Source of the DNA: Rosellinia necatrix
Lineage: Eukaryota > Ascomycota > Sordariomycetes > Xylariales > Xylariaceae
Direction: 5' to 3'
Assembly (NCBI GenBank): GCA_021209875.1
Contig: JAGYVD010000008.1
Coordinates: 929,501-993,500 of the forward strand
DNA: 64,000 nt
Part shown: in pieces, positions 47,468 to 60,159 of the stretch
How the letters are laid out: every line of letters begins with the position of its first letter
Numbering within the stretch: the stretch's first letter is position 1
Notes under the pieces: generated by a model
What the model was told of the DNA's origin: nothing
What the model saw: only the letters and a program-made list of their open reading frames with translations
Databases searched by the model: none
Made by a program: the position numbers and the translations under genes

Positions 47468-50400
47468 GATGACGATGCACCTGTGTGGATGATAGAACCG
47501 AGATTGCGAGTAAGAAACACGAAGTCTACCGGCGACTCGACGCAAAACGATAAGGAGTACCCAAGGACCGGATTATTGATACCTTGGTTGATGAAAGATA
47601 AACAGAAGAGGTGATGGATGATGGGGGATGGTGGTGATGGGGATGGAGATGGAGATGGAGATGGGAGGAGGAGGTTGAGAAGAAGGAGGGAGAAAGGAAG
47701 ATGACGAAGTCAACTGGGAGACGGAGAAGCGTTGATAAAGGATGTGGCTACAAGGTTGGCCGTGCTGGAGTTCCAACTCTCTGCGCAGGTAATCGAGGCT
47801 GCCTTCCCCGGTCCGGGAGGCAGTTCAGGTGACGCACATAGCCCACAGATAAGGGGAGAGCCACTGGCTGGGCGTGTTACCTGGGTACATGCTGCACAGT
47901 GCCGGAGCTGCCCAGTCGGCTGGGGGGCTTGATGGGAAGCTGGGAACGGCGCACAGTGCAACCACACAGCAACATCCACTGCCCGACTTGGGGTAAGCGC
48001 ACATAGCCGCTAGGATGGGGCTTGATGGGATTAGCCTGGATCCGGCTTAGCGGATTGACTCAGACAACACTAGATCAGCATCGTCCGTGACCACCAGGAC
48101 GGTTACGCAGTCTCAAGTCCCGAGGTCTCCCCTGGCAGGCAGGATGTGTGCAGGTAACCAGCAGCGAATTCGGCCAGAATCGGCCAACCCATCCAAGTAC
48201 CTACCCTATTGCTCCAACGTACAGGAGGTAGTTTGTCTGACGAAATAGTAATAATTATGGAATGGCGGAAGCGGGAGGGAAAGCAGGGCGAATACCGTGT
48301 TGTTGAATCGATTGGCGCTGCATCCTTGACACATGTGATGCCGACCGCTACCTGTTTCCTCACATGCACGGTCTGAAATACACCGATGGTAGTCAGCTCA
48401 CCCGTAGCCCTTCGAGGGTGTGGAGAGCTCCCCCTACCTCTCCGTTCCTGGCAACCTGGGCGACAACGTATCTACATGTGTACATACCATAGTAGTAGTA
48501 ATATTAACGTCTAGTCTAGGTGTCTGATGTGTACATACCATAGCACATATGGCGCCTACTATCCATCACCTAATGGGCACTAATGGTTCACCATTAGCAA
48601 GCCGATGTCGTTACCGATAAGCCCATGCTGGCCATTTGTTGTCCTGTTCTGCCATCCACATGCAGTGCAAAAAGACCTAGTTAGCTTGGGGCTTTGGTGG
48701 CTGTTGTGTAGTGTCAATATGTAGATCTCTAATGACTCGGACTCTCACCTACTATTCGTTTCAACGTGTAGTTATACAATTACGGTAGACGCCTAAGTCA
48801 GCTATCTATCTGCCTATGTAGGTAATTGAATCAAGATGAATGCCAGAGACCGCGATTGCCTCCGCCGTGCATTGTGTCATGTGTCAATGACGCCGTTGAA
48901 CACTCATGCACCTTGATGATGGTGGTGTTTCGGACTGTCATCTTTATCAACTCCTACATGCCTACCTACCTGTCAGATTGCACGTTAACTGGACGCGGTA
49001 AGATAGCACTGCTAACCTCGCATAACTGCTTAACTGCGCTAAAGGTACGGTACGGTACGTACTATTACCCCGGACTTGCCTTCTGCGGATCCATCCGCAG
49101 TAGGTAACATTGTGTTAGCCTACTTGGGTATTCGGCTTTGACGAATGACAGCAGAGGTGTGTCGCGTGGTTCACTGTCGATATGGGTATTCCGCCATTGT
49201 CAAGACGGCTCATCTGTTGGTTCACAGCTGACTGGCTTTCTGGGTATCCCTTTGTGCACGGGGTGTCGTTGCGCCTATCCATACCGAATGGAGTTATGTC
49301 TTTTCATCTTACATACCTCATCCTAGCTTGAATTTGGCTACTTTTATCCCTGACTAAGGAAGTCATAAATCTGCTTTGACTACTACCCTTATCTTCCTCA
49401 GATGTTCTGTGGATGATGTGATAACGGCGGGTTGTGCCGTGGTCAATTTTCACTGGTCGGGTGCGAATACATCACTGTAAGTAATATTTACTACCCGGAT
49501 GAAGAACTGTATACAGACTCATACCGGCATGTATGTATATAGTGAATAAATCATAAATGAAGCTTTTCTTGGTTAGGGGCTTAATATCTGTTAACCTTCA
49601 TATGTTCGTTGCACTTGGCTGCTATTAATGCTAGGCAACTGGTTCATTATACGCCTCCTGTTCTTCTTCAGTTTTAGTCAATGCTATTTGGAAACCTCAT
49701 AAAACGGCTTCACTTCATATTGCCCGTAAATGGGCCTGTGGTTTTTCTCCCTTGCCGCGATTCGTGCTCGCCATTCTTGAGACGGACAGCCGGATGTATG
49801 TCGAGTTTTGGGTACCTAGGTAACTGCCTACCTGCTAGCTACCTAGGTACCTACCTACCTAGGTAGGTTACCTAGATAAGCAGCACCCAATCGCACTGCC
49901 ATGATACCTACTAAATCTGCCTTGGCCTAGGCTAGCTTGGCGCGGCAGGCTGATGCAGCTCATCTATCCATAGTTGTGCTGCATTGACGTAGCTTCTCCT
50001 CGCACGCGTTATTCGTTAATTCGCAGCAACTTGGTCCTTTACTGAAGCGTAAAAAACTCCATCTGCCTGTTCGCTGGCCTTCTATCTCTACGCCGAATTG
50101 AGCTGTTACCTGGATGTTTACGTGCCTACCTACCTGGCACCCTGGGTAGTAAAATCGGGAGACACAGATACTGCCACCTAGTTCTGTAGGCACCAGGCTG
50201 GAATTCGGGGGTTGCCACATCCCACTTGTTACCTATGCTAGAGGCATACATAGCCGCTACCCATCCGCCTTGCATGCGTCCCCTCTATCCCCTCTATCCC
50301 CTCTACAGTATTTCCCCTGCCTACCTAGGTACCTACTTACTACCTACTTACTCGCCCATGCCCAGCTAGGCACTTATCTGGGCTAGATAAGCGCCTATCT

Positions 50401-50703
50401 CGATATCTATCCTACCTAGAACACCTGAACCCGCTCTTCCCTACCCGCCTATCTACCCCAGGGTAGGTAGTAACTAAGTAGGTACGTACGTATAAGCCGG
50501 GCTATCTACCTGGTATCGACAGCGTGTCTGCGTGTGCATGTCATCTGGAGCACGCTGCAGAAAGCCAGCCCTTCGATGACCTCCTCCTCTGCAAGCTGCA
50601 GCCTGGAGCCCACCCGGGTACGAGCACACGGCATCAGTATAATATGAAAATTCGCCAGCTGTCCATGCTACGACACTTCTCGACCTTCTCCTAGTCTGCC
50701 GCC
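47468..50703. promoter_or_regulatory. Divergent upstream region of the protease and BEACH genes
   Basis: A 3.2-kb space with both promoters. It holds a GGAGAT hexamer repeat at about 47640-47665, the second copy of the 31-bp element flanked by 17-bp direct repeats (48476-48543), and dense TACCTAGGTA-type blocks at 49812-49880 and 50310-50500. Short open frames lack an ATG or domain. Nothing coding found. Confidence 0.5.
48476..48543. repeat. 31-bp dispersed element copy 2, flanked by 17-bp direct repeats
   Basis: ATGTGTACATACCATAG occurs at 48476-48492 and again, exactly, at 48527-48543. Between them lies a 34-nt segment, most of which belongs to the 31-bp element also present at 8201-8231. 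This looks like an insertion between duplicated target bases or a local duplication. Confidence 0.75.
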
Positions 50704-53700
50704 ATGTCGGCCCGAAGCCGTTACCGATCCTCCACCTCTGCCTCCAACGCCCTGCCGGCTTCCAAGGCTACCGAGGTCCTCCAACGACTCCTCGACGCCA
50801 TATCTGCACCCCCCACGTCCTCTGCCCTCGCCGACAATGCATATCCTGACCCCCGGCGCCTGGTTGACCAGATCGGCCTAGTCAGGCAGTACCTTTCCGC
50901 CATCACTCCGCCGAGCTCCGTACAGGACGATTTCAGACATCTCCGCGGCTTCCAACGCCTATTCGAGGTCCTGCGCTGGTTCTCTGGTTTCTATAACCCG
51001 CAAAAGCGCAGCAGTGCCGAGAAGGACGCCTTCTTCGGCTTGTTAGATGTGATCCTTGACACACTTACGGCAGCCTTTAGAGAGCACCCCGGCAACCGCC
51101 GCTACTTTCGCACACGGGTCGAGGGAGGCGGCTGGGAAGCTCTTGAGCAGATCATAGCAAGCATTGGCCTGGGCGGTGCCGACTCTGACCTCTGGACAAG
51201 TTGCCAGCTATTCGGAAAGCTCTTTTCTTTCGCCGTAAACGATGCTGCCCTGGACCAGATATGCCACATTGCGGCCAAGGGTGCCGGTTATGCTTCAGAC
51301 GAGGGCGAACAGCCAGATACGGAACGGATCGACGGTGCCAGTTGTATGGACTGTGTTGCCGAGGTTGACGCTGCAATCGCCAATGCGGTTACTTCCACCT
51401 CGACCTTACAGAACCCGGAGGTGATTCGTACAGCCGTAGATTTCTGGGAATCAATAACTCGAGACCCGAATGCCGTGGAGAACGTAGCGTCAATACTGGT
51501 CTTGAAGCTCTTATTAGCCATTGCCACAGCTTCAAGTGTCAATTTATACCAGGTCCATGAAACTGGTATACTTTCCCGCTTTCTGATACTGGCCTTCGAC
51601 ACTGGCTCGAACGTCAACGACGCTGAGAGAGGACTCATTTTGTCTCTTTGCCGGTCCCTGATGCCGTTGGGAATGAACCGGCTCACCGACGCTCAGCACT
51701 TGTTACTCAATCCGTCCGCCGATTCCTCCGACTTTTGCTTGGATATGACCGACAAATACGGCAGTGCCCCCTTTATCCAATTCGATCTGTCTCTACATGG
51801 CCACTCTTCTATTGAATTGCCCAGCCTAGGCCGGCCGTTCCCTCCTCAATCATCTGCTGGATACACATTTACTGCCTGGACCAGGGTGGACAACTTTGAC
51901 CCGTCATCTCATACTACTCTTTTCGGCGTTTTTGACTCGACCCAAACCTGCTTCCTCCTTGCTTATCTCGAGAAAGATACACGGAATTTTATTTTGCAAA
52001 CTTCTGTGACGTCCCAGCGCCCAAGTGTCAGATTCCGGGGCTTGGCATTCCAGGAGAATAAATGGTATCACATCGCCATCGCGCACAGGCGACCAAAGAC
52101 CATGACGGTCAGCAAAGCATCCTTGTATGTAAATGGTGAATTTATCGAGCAGATGCGAGCGTCATACCCGGCACTGCCGCCTCCTTCAAACGCTAGCACC
52201 GAAAGCTTTGCCTCGTTTACTTCGAGCAGTCATAAAAATCTTCCCATTCAAGCTTTTCTAGGCACACCGCGAGAGCTGTCCACTCAAATCGGCAGTGGCC
52301 TTGTTCGCTCTAAATGGTCTCTTGCAACTGCTCATCTATTTGACGATGTATTGAGCGATGATTTTCTCGCCGTGCCTAGTAGGCTCGGCGTACACTATCA
52401 GGGGAACTTCCAAGATTGCCTCGGTGGGTTCCAAACCTACGCGGCATCGGCAGCTCTAGGACTGCGCAATGAACTTGTGAGCACAGGCAAGGAAGAGTCT
52501 GACATCATGAAGGTCATCCGAGATAGAGCAAGTCACCTCATCCCGGAGCAGCACATTCTCTATAGTCTAATGCCTTCGTCGATATTTCGGGAAAGGGAAC
52601 GTTTTGGAGAGTCACAGCTCTTCCGATCGTTATCGCGCGGCCCCGCTCACACTTTGGTCCAAATGGTACTCAAGAATGGCACAGGCATAGCGATCAATAC
52701 CGCATTGCCGTCCATTAATGACGCTCTACTTCGGTCAAATGGAGTCGCTATTCTCGCTGGCGACCCCATGGTTATTGCACCGCAATTCTTTGACGATGCT
52801 TTATGGCGCCTTGCTGGCTTTACTCCACTAGCTTTGAAATTGATAGCTCGTGCCTCATCGGCCGATGCGCTTATTCGTGCTACCGACATGGTCTTTCGGT
52901 GTATAAATTCAAGCTGGCGCAATAGCGAGGCTATGGAGAAGGATGGTGGGTATGCGATCCTTAATATCCTTCTGAAGACGAAGTTGGGCTTCGTCGGACC
53001 TGGTAACAATACCGTGACGGAAAAGCTCGGGCTCCAGGGCGCTGAAAGAGATAAGCTTTTACTACAGCTTCTCAGCCTTGTGCTAGGATTCGTAGGGTAT
53101 AACCATAGAGACCCCCTAGAGTCTGTTATCATTAACCCTCTCGCTTTTCGGCTGTTGGTCATAGATTTTGATGGATGGAGGAAATGCAGCCCCATTGTAC
53201 AAGAGCTTTACTACAAGCAATTTGTTACCTTTGCAGTCAAGAGCAAGTATCATCAACATAACCACCGGAGGCTACTTCGAATGAGTAAGTTATCAATGAT
53301 CGTTTCTTAGATACTGCTGACTTAATCCCTTTAGGAGTGGTTAAGAGACTCCTTGATTCCCTCAAAGCTGATCCACTGCCCGAGAGCGTCGTTCCTTTCT
53401 TTCTAGATGCGATTGAACAGCTTGTGCGGTGCAGCTATAACACTGAGGTACACCGTGCCATAGCCCTTTTTATAACGTACGCATTTCACTCACCGGCCCG
53501 GTCACTCCCTCGGACCCCGAAAGCGGCCTCGTACGTTGACCAGTCTCCCGCCAGCATACAATTGCGTCGACCTACAATCAACAGTAGTAGAACAACTGAT
53601 GGCGGTGGACGTATCCTCTCCAAAAAGGAGATTGGAGTGCGAATCCTCAATATATATACTCAACTGCTTTGTGAAAAGGGAAACCTTGCCATCATTCGCA

Positions 53701-56700
53701 AGTTTGCAAAGACGGTAACAAATAAGGTACTTGACTCTAGGTCTGTTAGACATGGTTTTAAATTAACAATGGACAAGTGGGTTTTGTATCTCCTCACGGA
53801 AGATGATCCAGAAATCGTTGTTTACGGATCGAAGATTGTTGCTCGACTACTCGTAACGCATGGGCCTGCCTACATCAGCAAATTTTCGGGCAGAACCGGT
53901 GGATTTTGGATCATGGCTCATCGGCTCAAGCGATGGTGGGACATACCTACGATATGGCCTGTTTGTTTCTGTATCCTTTTTGGGTTTGATGTGGCCGACT
54001 TTGATTTCGACAAAGATCTTGACTTCTTCAGCCTACTTGAGACTTTCGGAGCATGCAAAATTGCCAACCCTGACGCCCTACCTATAATTACTTCCATGCT
54101 CCAGCACGGGCTCAAGGATGTTTTGAGAAACCAAGAAGATCCCGATTCACCATTGGGTGATTTGGAGCCACCACGCCCTTTATCGGCCAATCCAGACTGG
54201 TCTGGTTCGAATACACGAACGCGGTCCATGTCTCTTCAAAAGGAGCTAGAATCAAGACGTAAGTTCTATGTGCTGCTATTTCCTCATTTTCTAACGAGAA
54301 ATTAGGTACTCCCAGATCCGGCTCGGATCGGAATGCCGGCAATGCGATAGTTCTTCAAGCTGTGATCCGTTTCCTCGCAGACCTTCATGCCAGATCACCG
54401 GGATTCAGAGACTTTTCCCTTTCCTCTGAATATGTCAGACTACTTCTATCTGCTCTATATCCTGCGATTGTTAGTGTAGATGCAGTGAGCCCCGAGACAG
54501 AGTTAAACTCCCGCGATTCTGCTCTCACATTCGAAGGCGCCGATGTCATACTTCGTCCACTGGGTACATCAACAGCAGCGCCTGTGATCCGGACATCTAG
54601 TCCGATAGATACGAAGTTAATACGGCCTGGGGCGGGTCACGGCGGAACACAATTGCGTAAAGCATCATCATTTGTGCTTCTGACCACTGAAAAGTCGTCT
54701 AAGCCAGATTCCTCCCGCCTTGAGCACGTTGTGTCGCTCAAAAAGAAGATCCCAACGCAAAATATCGGTCACAGCGTACTTGAAGGGATGTTAGAGCTTG
54801 TTATTGATGTTTTTGTAGACCAGCTTCTCGTGCGAAAGGAGTTTCCAGGCTTCGGTCTCTTCCTCAAGGTTCCACCGGGATTTCAAGAACATCATGCATA
54901 TTTCGAGTCGTACGTGCTCAAAAGCACAATTGTCCATATGGCCAGCATGATTAAACTGGATTGGAAAGCGCTGACCGAACCCAAGGTGCTTCTAAATATG
55001 TCACGATTCTGCTTACACATGGTAGAAGCAATCTTTGAAGGTTGGTTTATGAATGGCACCGAATCAATGCTTGATTTTGCGGGCCTCCTGCTGGAATATC
55101 TTCAGAGGCCTGACGTAGCGAAGCTAAAAACGATACGGCTCTGTAGCCAAGCCGTATCCACAATCCGCGGCTGTTTTCTCAAGTTGGTTCTTCTAAGACT
55201 GTCCGAAATGGATGAGTCGCAGACTACCGATATTGAAAAGAGCTTTTCAATGGATAAGATACTATATTGGCAGATGGTTGTCCTAGAATCTCTCTCTGTT
55301 GACGATGAGTATATGAGATTGTTTTGGTACCAACTCTACAATAAGCTTGTCGGTGCCCAGCAAACTCTTCGAATAGTTGCCGTGAACATTTGGCGCATAA
55401 TGCTGGTGCAGAAGCCCGACGAATGCACCTCTCTTTTCCAGCTCATCATGACCTCAGACCAGACTCAGGTAGTGGAGGATTTCCAGAAAGTAACAGAGCT
55501 AGACACCGATACCTTTGTGGCATGGGTTGACGAGCACCGTCCCTCTTTAGACTCCCTCTTTTTAGGAGGCATTTCACGGGCTTGGGAAGATTTCGTCGCG
55601 TCAGAAAATCAGAAAACATCTGAAAGCGCTCGATCACGACTCTCAAAGCGCAAGGAAGTACTGAAGCGGTGGCACCTGGAGACAAAGGAACGCGACAGTA
55701 TTCTTCTTCGGCACGATATGGCGAACTCGGCATGGATGAAATCCATCTGGGCTTCGGAACATTTTAAACATCAACGCGCAGGTCAGGATAGACACGATGA
55801 TTACTCTTTTTTCTCGTCCGCGTACTCTAAGATGGAAAAAGAATTAACGCGGCCAGGGGCGGTACTTTATACCCCTAGCCCCACGAAATGGAAGCTCGAC
55901 CGAACGGAGGGTAGAAATCGTATGCGTTTACGTCTCCTCCCCGATTCATCGTCAATACATGAAGAGTATCAGCCAAAGCGGCGAGCGACAGACCAACAAT
56001 CTGCTTCGGCGCTAAAACCAAACTCCCCTGTACCGTCTGTTAGGGCTACTCGCTCGGCGAGCGTAGCATCTTCGATTACCCCTCCAAGTAAAACCGGCGG
56101 TGACGGTGCCCGTGATGAGTCGGCCGAGGATAGGCCGGATCCGGACGTAAACGACGAGGCCGTAGTCCCAGACGACGATTTCGAGCTAATAGACGACCCT
56201 AATGACCCTAATGAGGCGGACGAGAACTTTGAGGATAAGAATCGAAGAGTTATGAGGCGTTTACAACAAGGGGATGTCGTTCAACAGGTGTATAACGTAT
56301 CTCGCATCATTGGGCTCGACGCATGTGAAGGGATCTTGCTGATCGGAAGAAACGCCCTCTACATCATGGATAACTTTTTCCAGTGCGCGGATGGTGAGAT
56401 TGTGAACGTTTGGGAGGCACCAGAGCAAGAGCGTGACCTTTTCTCGCAGATCATTGCGGGGACCAAGCCTCCCGACTGGCAGCCGCCGTCAGATCATAGC
56501 GCCCAATCATCCCGCTGCTGGAAGTGGCAGGATGTGATTAGCATATCTAAGCGCCGCTTCTTATTTCGGGACGTTGCGATCGAAATCTTCTTTACGGATG
56601 GTCGAAGCTATCTTCTGACTACCAGGGATGCGGTAGCAAGGGATGAGGTGTTTTCTAGGCTTGCTTCCAAAACCCCTCACACAGCCGGGCCAAACTCACT

Positions 56701-58674
56701 ACCTAATCCCGAAGATGCGTGGCGTTTGGAATCATTGAAAATGTTCGATGAGTCGCCACAGACTTTCGGTTCAAAATTTGGAAACATTTTCAACTCTTCT
56801 CCTTGGAGTCCGATTATGCGTAAATGGCAAAAGGGAGAAATTTCCAACTTCCACTACCTCATGTTAGTTAATACCATGGCGGGTCGGACCTTTAACGATC
56901 TAACACAATATCCGGTCTTCCCCTGGATTTTAGCGGATTACACCAGTGATGAGTTGAATTTGGAAGATCCTGCGACGTTCCGTGATTTGTCTAAACCCAT
57001 GGGTGCACAGACAACTCGGCGACAAGCGGAATACAGGGCGAGGTACACAAGCCTGGCAGAAATAGGGGAATCTCCATTCCATTATGGAACCCACTACTCA
57101 TCTGCCATGATTGTCGCCTCCTATTTGATCCGTCTGCCTCCGTTTGTGCACTCATATATCCTTCTACAAGGCGGCAACTTCGACCATGCTGATCGCCTAT
57201 TCTTTTCTATCGAAGGATCATGGAAATCCTCTTCTCAGGATACTGGGTCCGATGTCAGAGAGCTGATACCGGAATTCTTTTGCCTTCCAGAGTTCTTAAC
57301 TAATGTCAATGGATATAACTTTGGTAGCCGCCAAGGGGAGGGTGGGCAAGTGAATGATGTCCAGCTTCCACCGTGGGCGAGGGGTGATCCGAAAATCTTT
57401 ATTACGAAACACCGTGAAGCTTTAGAATCTCCATATGTCAGCCAGAACCTACATCATTGGATTGATCTGGTATTTGGGCACAAGCAGCGTGGCGAGGCGG
57501 CAGTCGAAAATTTGAATGTGTTTCACCACTTGTCCTATTACGGGGCAAAGGATCTTGACAATATAGCGGATTCAGATGAGAGGCATGCAACAACAAGCAT
57601 CATTCACAACTTCGGTCAGACACCTCACCAGGTCTTTGTTAGGCCCCATCCCATGAGAGAGAACATGTCGTTCCCGGCCAAAAGGTTGGATACGTCATGT
57701 TATGCTTTATCTAGAATTCCGCACCCGCTTCTCGAAAGCCGGGAAAGGGTGGCATCTCTTATATATGCGCCGAAACTAGACCGATTACTTTGCTCCTCAC
57801 CTTTCCGACTCTATTTACCTCCGTCCTATGACAAATATCTGGAGTGGGGGTACGCAGACAATAGTGTTCGGTTCTATTCCAGTGAGAATAGGAAGAGTGC
57901 TGGTGTTAGTGAAAACCTTCATATTGGACAGATCTCGTGCATTGTGGCTGCGGATTCTAAGACACTCATCACGGCTGGCGAGGACTGTGTTGTGTCTGTC
58001 TTCACTATGCAAAGCCAGCCCGGCAAGCCGGTGGAGCTTGTGCACCGATCCTCGCTCTTCGGGCACAAAACGCCTGTTACCACAATTGCGGTGTCCAAGG
58101 CATTTAGCATAGTGGTTACAGTCTCCGGGGATGGGCACGCCATCCTCTGGGACCTCAACCGATCTGAGTTTGTCCGAAAGTTACCAAGCAACCGCTTTGT
58201 CGAGTGCGCTTCCATTAACGATGTCTCCGGAGAGATCATGCTCTGCTCAGGCCCCAACGTGGCGCTCTACACATTAAACGGCGAGCTGCTTCTAGATCAG
58301 AATGTCTGTATTGAACATGATGATTCTGTGCACTCTTGTGCATTCTACGAAGGCTCTGGCAACGAGTGGTTGGAGAGCTTTCTTGTCTTCACTGGGCATA
58401 GGAGAGGGAGGGTGAATATCTGGAAGCGCTTTATCAAGAATGGGAAATGGGTTCTAGAGTTTGTAAGACGCCTTGATCATGTTGACCCCCGAAGTGAAAC
58501 TGGGGCAAACACGGAGGCTGCCATCACGTGCATTACACCCATGCCGCAGTTGGTGCACACAGGTGACGATGACGGAAGAGTTGTAAGTCAACCAGACACA
58601 TGCTCTACCAAATTGATACGTGACAACTGACATCTCCATAGTATGAATGGTCGTTAGTGCATAGAGAAAGATAG
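50704..58674 (+). CDS. BEACH domain protein (beige/LYST/Bph1 class)
   Basis: Very large membrane-trafficking protein. BEACH proteins act in lysosome/vacuole and endosome dynamics and vesicle fusion. Exons 50704-53284, 53335-54258, 54306-58582 and 58642-58674 give 2604 aa. Introns are 50, 47 and 59 nt. Helical armadillo-like repeats fill the N-terminus. A concanavalin A-like domain is at about 357-480 (FIQFDLSLHGHSSIELP, YTFTAWTRV, WYHIAIAHRRP). The PH-BEACH domain is at about 1820-1953, preceded by an acidic stretch (PDDDFELIDDPNDPNEADEN). The BEACH domain is at about 1989-2274 (WQKGEISNFHYLMLVNTMAG, YPVFPWILADY, PPFVHSYILLQGGNFDHADR). WD40 repeats follow to the end (VTVSGDGHAILWDLNRS). The last exon adds only YEWSLVHRER. 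A short reading-frame stop at 58630 shows why splicing is needed. Promoter shared with the protease gene. Confidence 0.95.
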
Positions 58675-59101
58675 AGTCTTTCCTACTACACCACGTCAGC
58701 GAAGAGGCCTAAGGTACGAGCTAAGACCTGGGTGCAATAGGAGGCACCTGATCCAATGCCGATTTGTACATGTACTACATTTATTCGGTTATGAACGGTA
58801 CACATGTGGGTTCTGCAGGATAGACGGATGAACAGGAGTGATTCTGCCTACATCGATTATGGCATGGTATGTTTGGTGTTTTAGATAAAAGTCTTGGGTG
58901 CTTGATATGTGTGAACAATCTCAGGTGATTGTGCAATGGCGATGTCTAGCCGGCGGCTCTTTGTGAATGGATCTTCAAGTTGCGCCTGGCCTCTTTGCCT
59001 GCCCTAGGTATACGAACCACCCATTGATCCTATGTACAGCTGCTCTTATAAATTCCTATTCGGCGGCGCCCTTATTCCCATCCCCCTTCGTTGCGTGATG
59101 T
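58675..59101. other. Convergent 3' spacer
   Basis: 427 bp between the ends of the BEACH gene and the complex I subunit gene. No feature seen. Confidence 0.6.
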
Positions 59102-59434
59102 TCAGTCGTCGTCGTATCCGCTCAGTTGTTTCCTCGGGCCCGTGGGGACTACGGGCCACCACCACCACGTTAGCACAATTCCCCTCTTCAATTTGGAACC
59201 GCACGAGGCATGCTTCATATGAGGGCGGGACAGGCCGGGTTTACCTGGATATGTCATGGGGATAGGCGGCGCCCGCTCGTAGCCCAGCCTCTTCAGGGCC
59301 GGGGGCACGGTGAAGAGGATGACGGGGCCCGCGCCGCCGATGATGCAGGACCAGAAGAGGGCCGGCCGCTCGCGCGACGCCCAGCGCCAGTAGCGGAGGG
59401 GCCCGGACCAGAACCGGGGGGTCAGGTTGCTCAT
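59102..59434 (-). CDS. nuo9.5: NADH:ubiquinone oxidoreductase 9.5 kDa subunit
   Basis: Small accessory subunit of mitochondrial respiratory complex I in the inner membrane. Exons on the minus strand 59245-59434 and 59102-59148 give 78 aa. The intron of 96 nt has GTAAAC, a GTGCTAACG branch site and a TAG acceptor. Sequence marks are TPRFWSGPLRYWRWASRERP, a single membrane helix (LFWSCIIGGAGPVILFTVP), PPIPMTYP, and across the splice VPTGPRKQLSGYDDD. These agree with the known 9.5 kDa subunit of Neurospora and related fungi in length and ends. Without splicing the frame still runs to the same stop, which would give a false 33-residue insert. Start codon is the first Met of the conserved part. 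WBP1 diverges 725 bp away. Confidence 0.93.
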   Translation of the reverse strand: MSNLTPRFWSGPLRYWRWASRERPALFWSCIIGGAGPVILFTVPPALKRLGYERAPPIPMTYPGKPGLSRPHMKHASCGSKLKRGIVLTWWWWPVVPTGPRKQLSGYDDD

Positions 59435-60159
59435 TGTTCGGCGTTTTGCGTTTGCCTGGGACGGAGAGAAAGGTGTTAACAAGAACGTCTTGGGGACGGT
59501 TGTGTGGAGTGATTGATTGGACGGGGTAGAGATGGTCGGTAAGTCGGCAGGTCGGTTGGGTGGCTTACTCAATTGACTGGGTGTCGGGTCGAATTGGCGT
59601 GGGCTTTTTCGTTCGCGGTTCGTCGCTCGCGGGTTGAGTGAAGTAGTGGCTGCTTTGAGGCTCTTTGGAGCTCTCAGTGTTGGGGGCCCCAGCAGGTGCT
59701 TGCTTAGCTGGGGTGTTTGGTTGGTTCATTGCACAGCCATAGTTGGTGCTTGTGGCACCTGCCTGTGGTGTGGCGTATTTTGTCAGTTAATGGTGGAGGG
59801 GACTGAGACTCAATGGGCTGCAGCCATCAACTAGCTTAAGTACAGTGGGGTTTCACATTAATCTACACTGTATTTGGATAGCGTCCCGCAGTAGCAACAG
59901 CTTCCATGTCTTGGCAAAAACGGGCTACGTATGCCAGAGCTCCGACCTTCACAGTAGCGTCGCTTGAACTTTTGGGACAAACTGGTCCGGTTCTCAACTG
60001 CCTACCAATTCACCTTCACATTTTCACCACCATCGGAACCACCCACCACCCACCACCCCCGTGATTCCCATGCGCAGCTAACCGTTGAATGCTGTCGCGC
60101 TCCGCTATATCTCCTGTTTCCTTTTTCGTTTGCCAATTGATCTCTGAGGCATCGCAAAT
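59435..60159. promoter_or_regulatory. Divergent promoter of the complex I subunit and WBP1
   Basis: 725 bp between two start codons. The side near WBP1 is rich in CCACC units (60030-60060). No clear TATA box; assignment from gene orientation. Confidence 0.5.
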
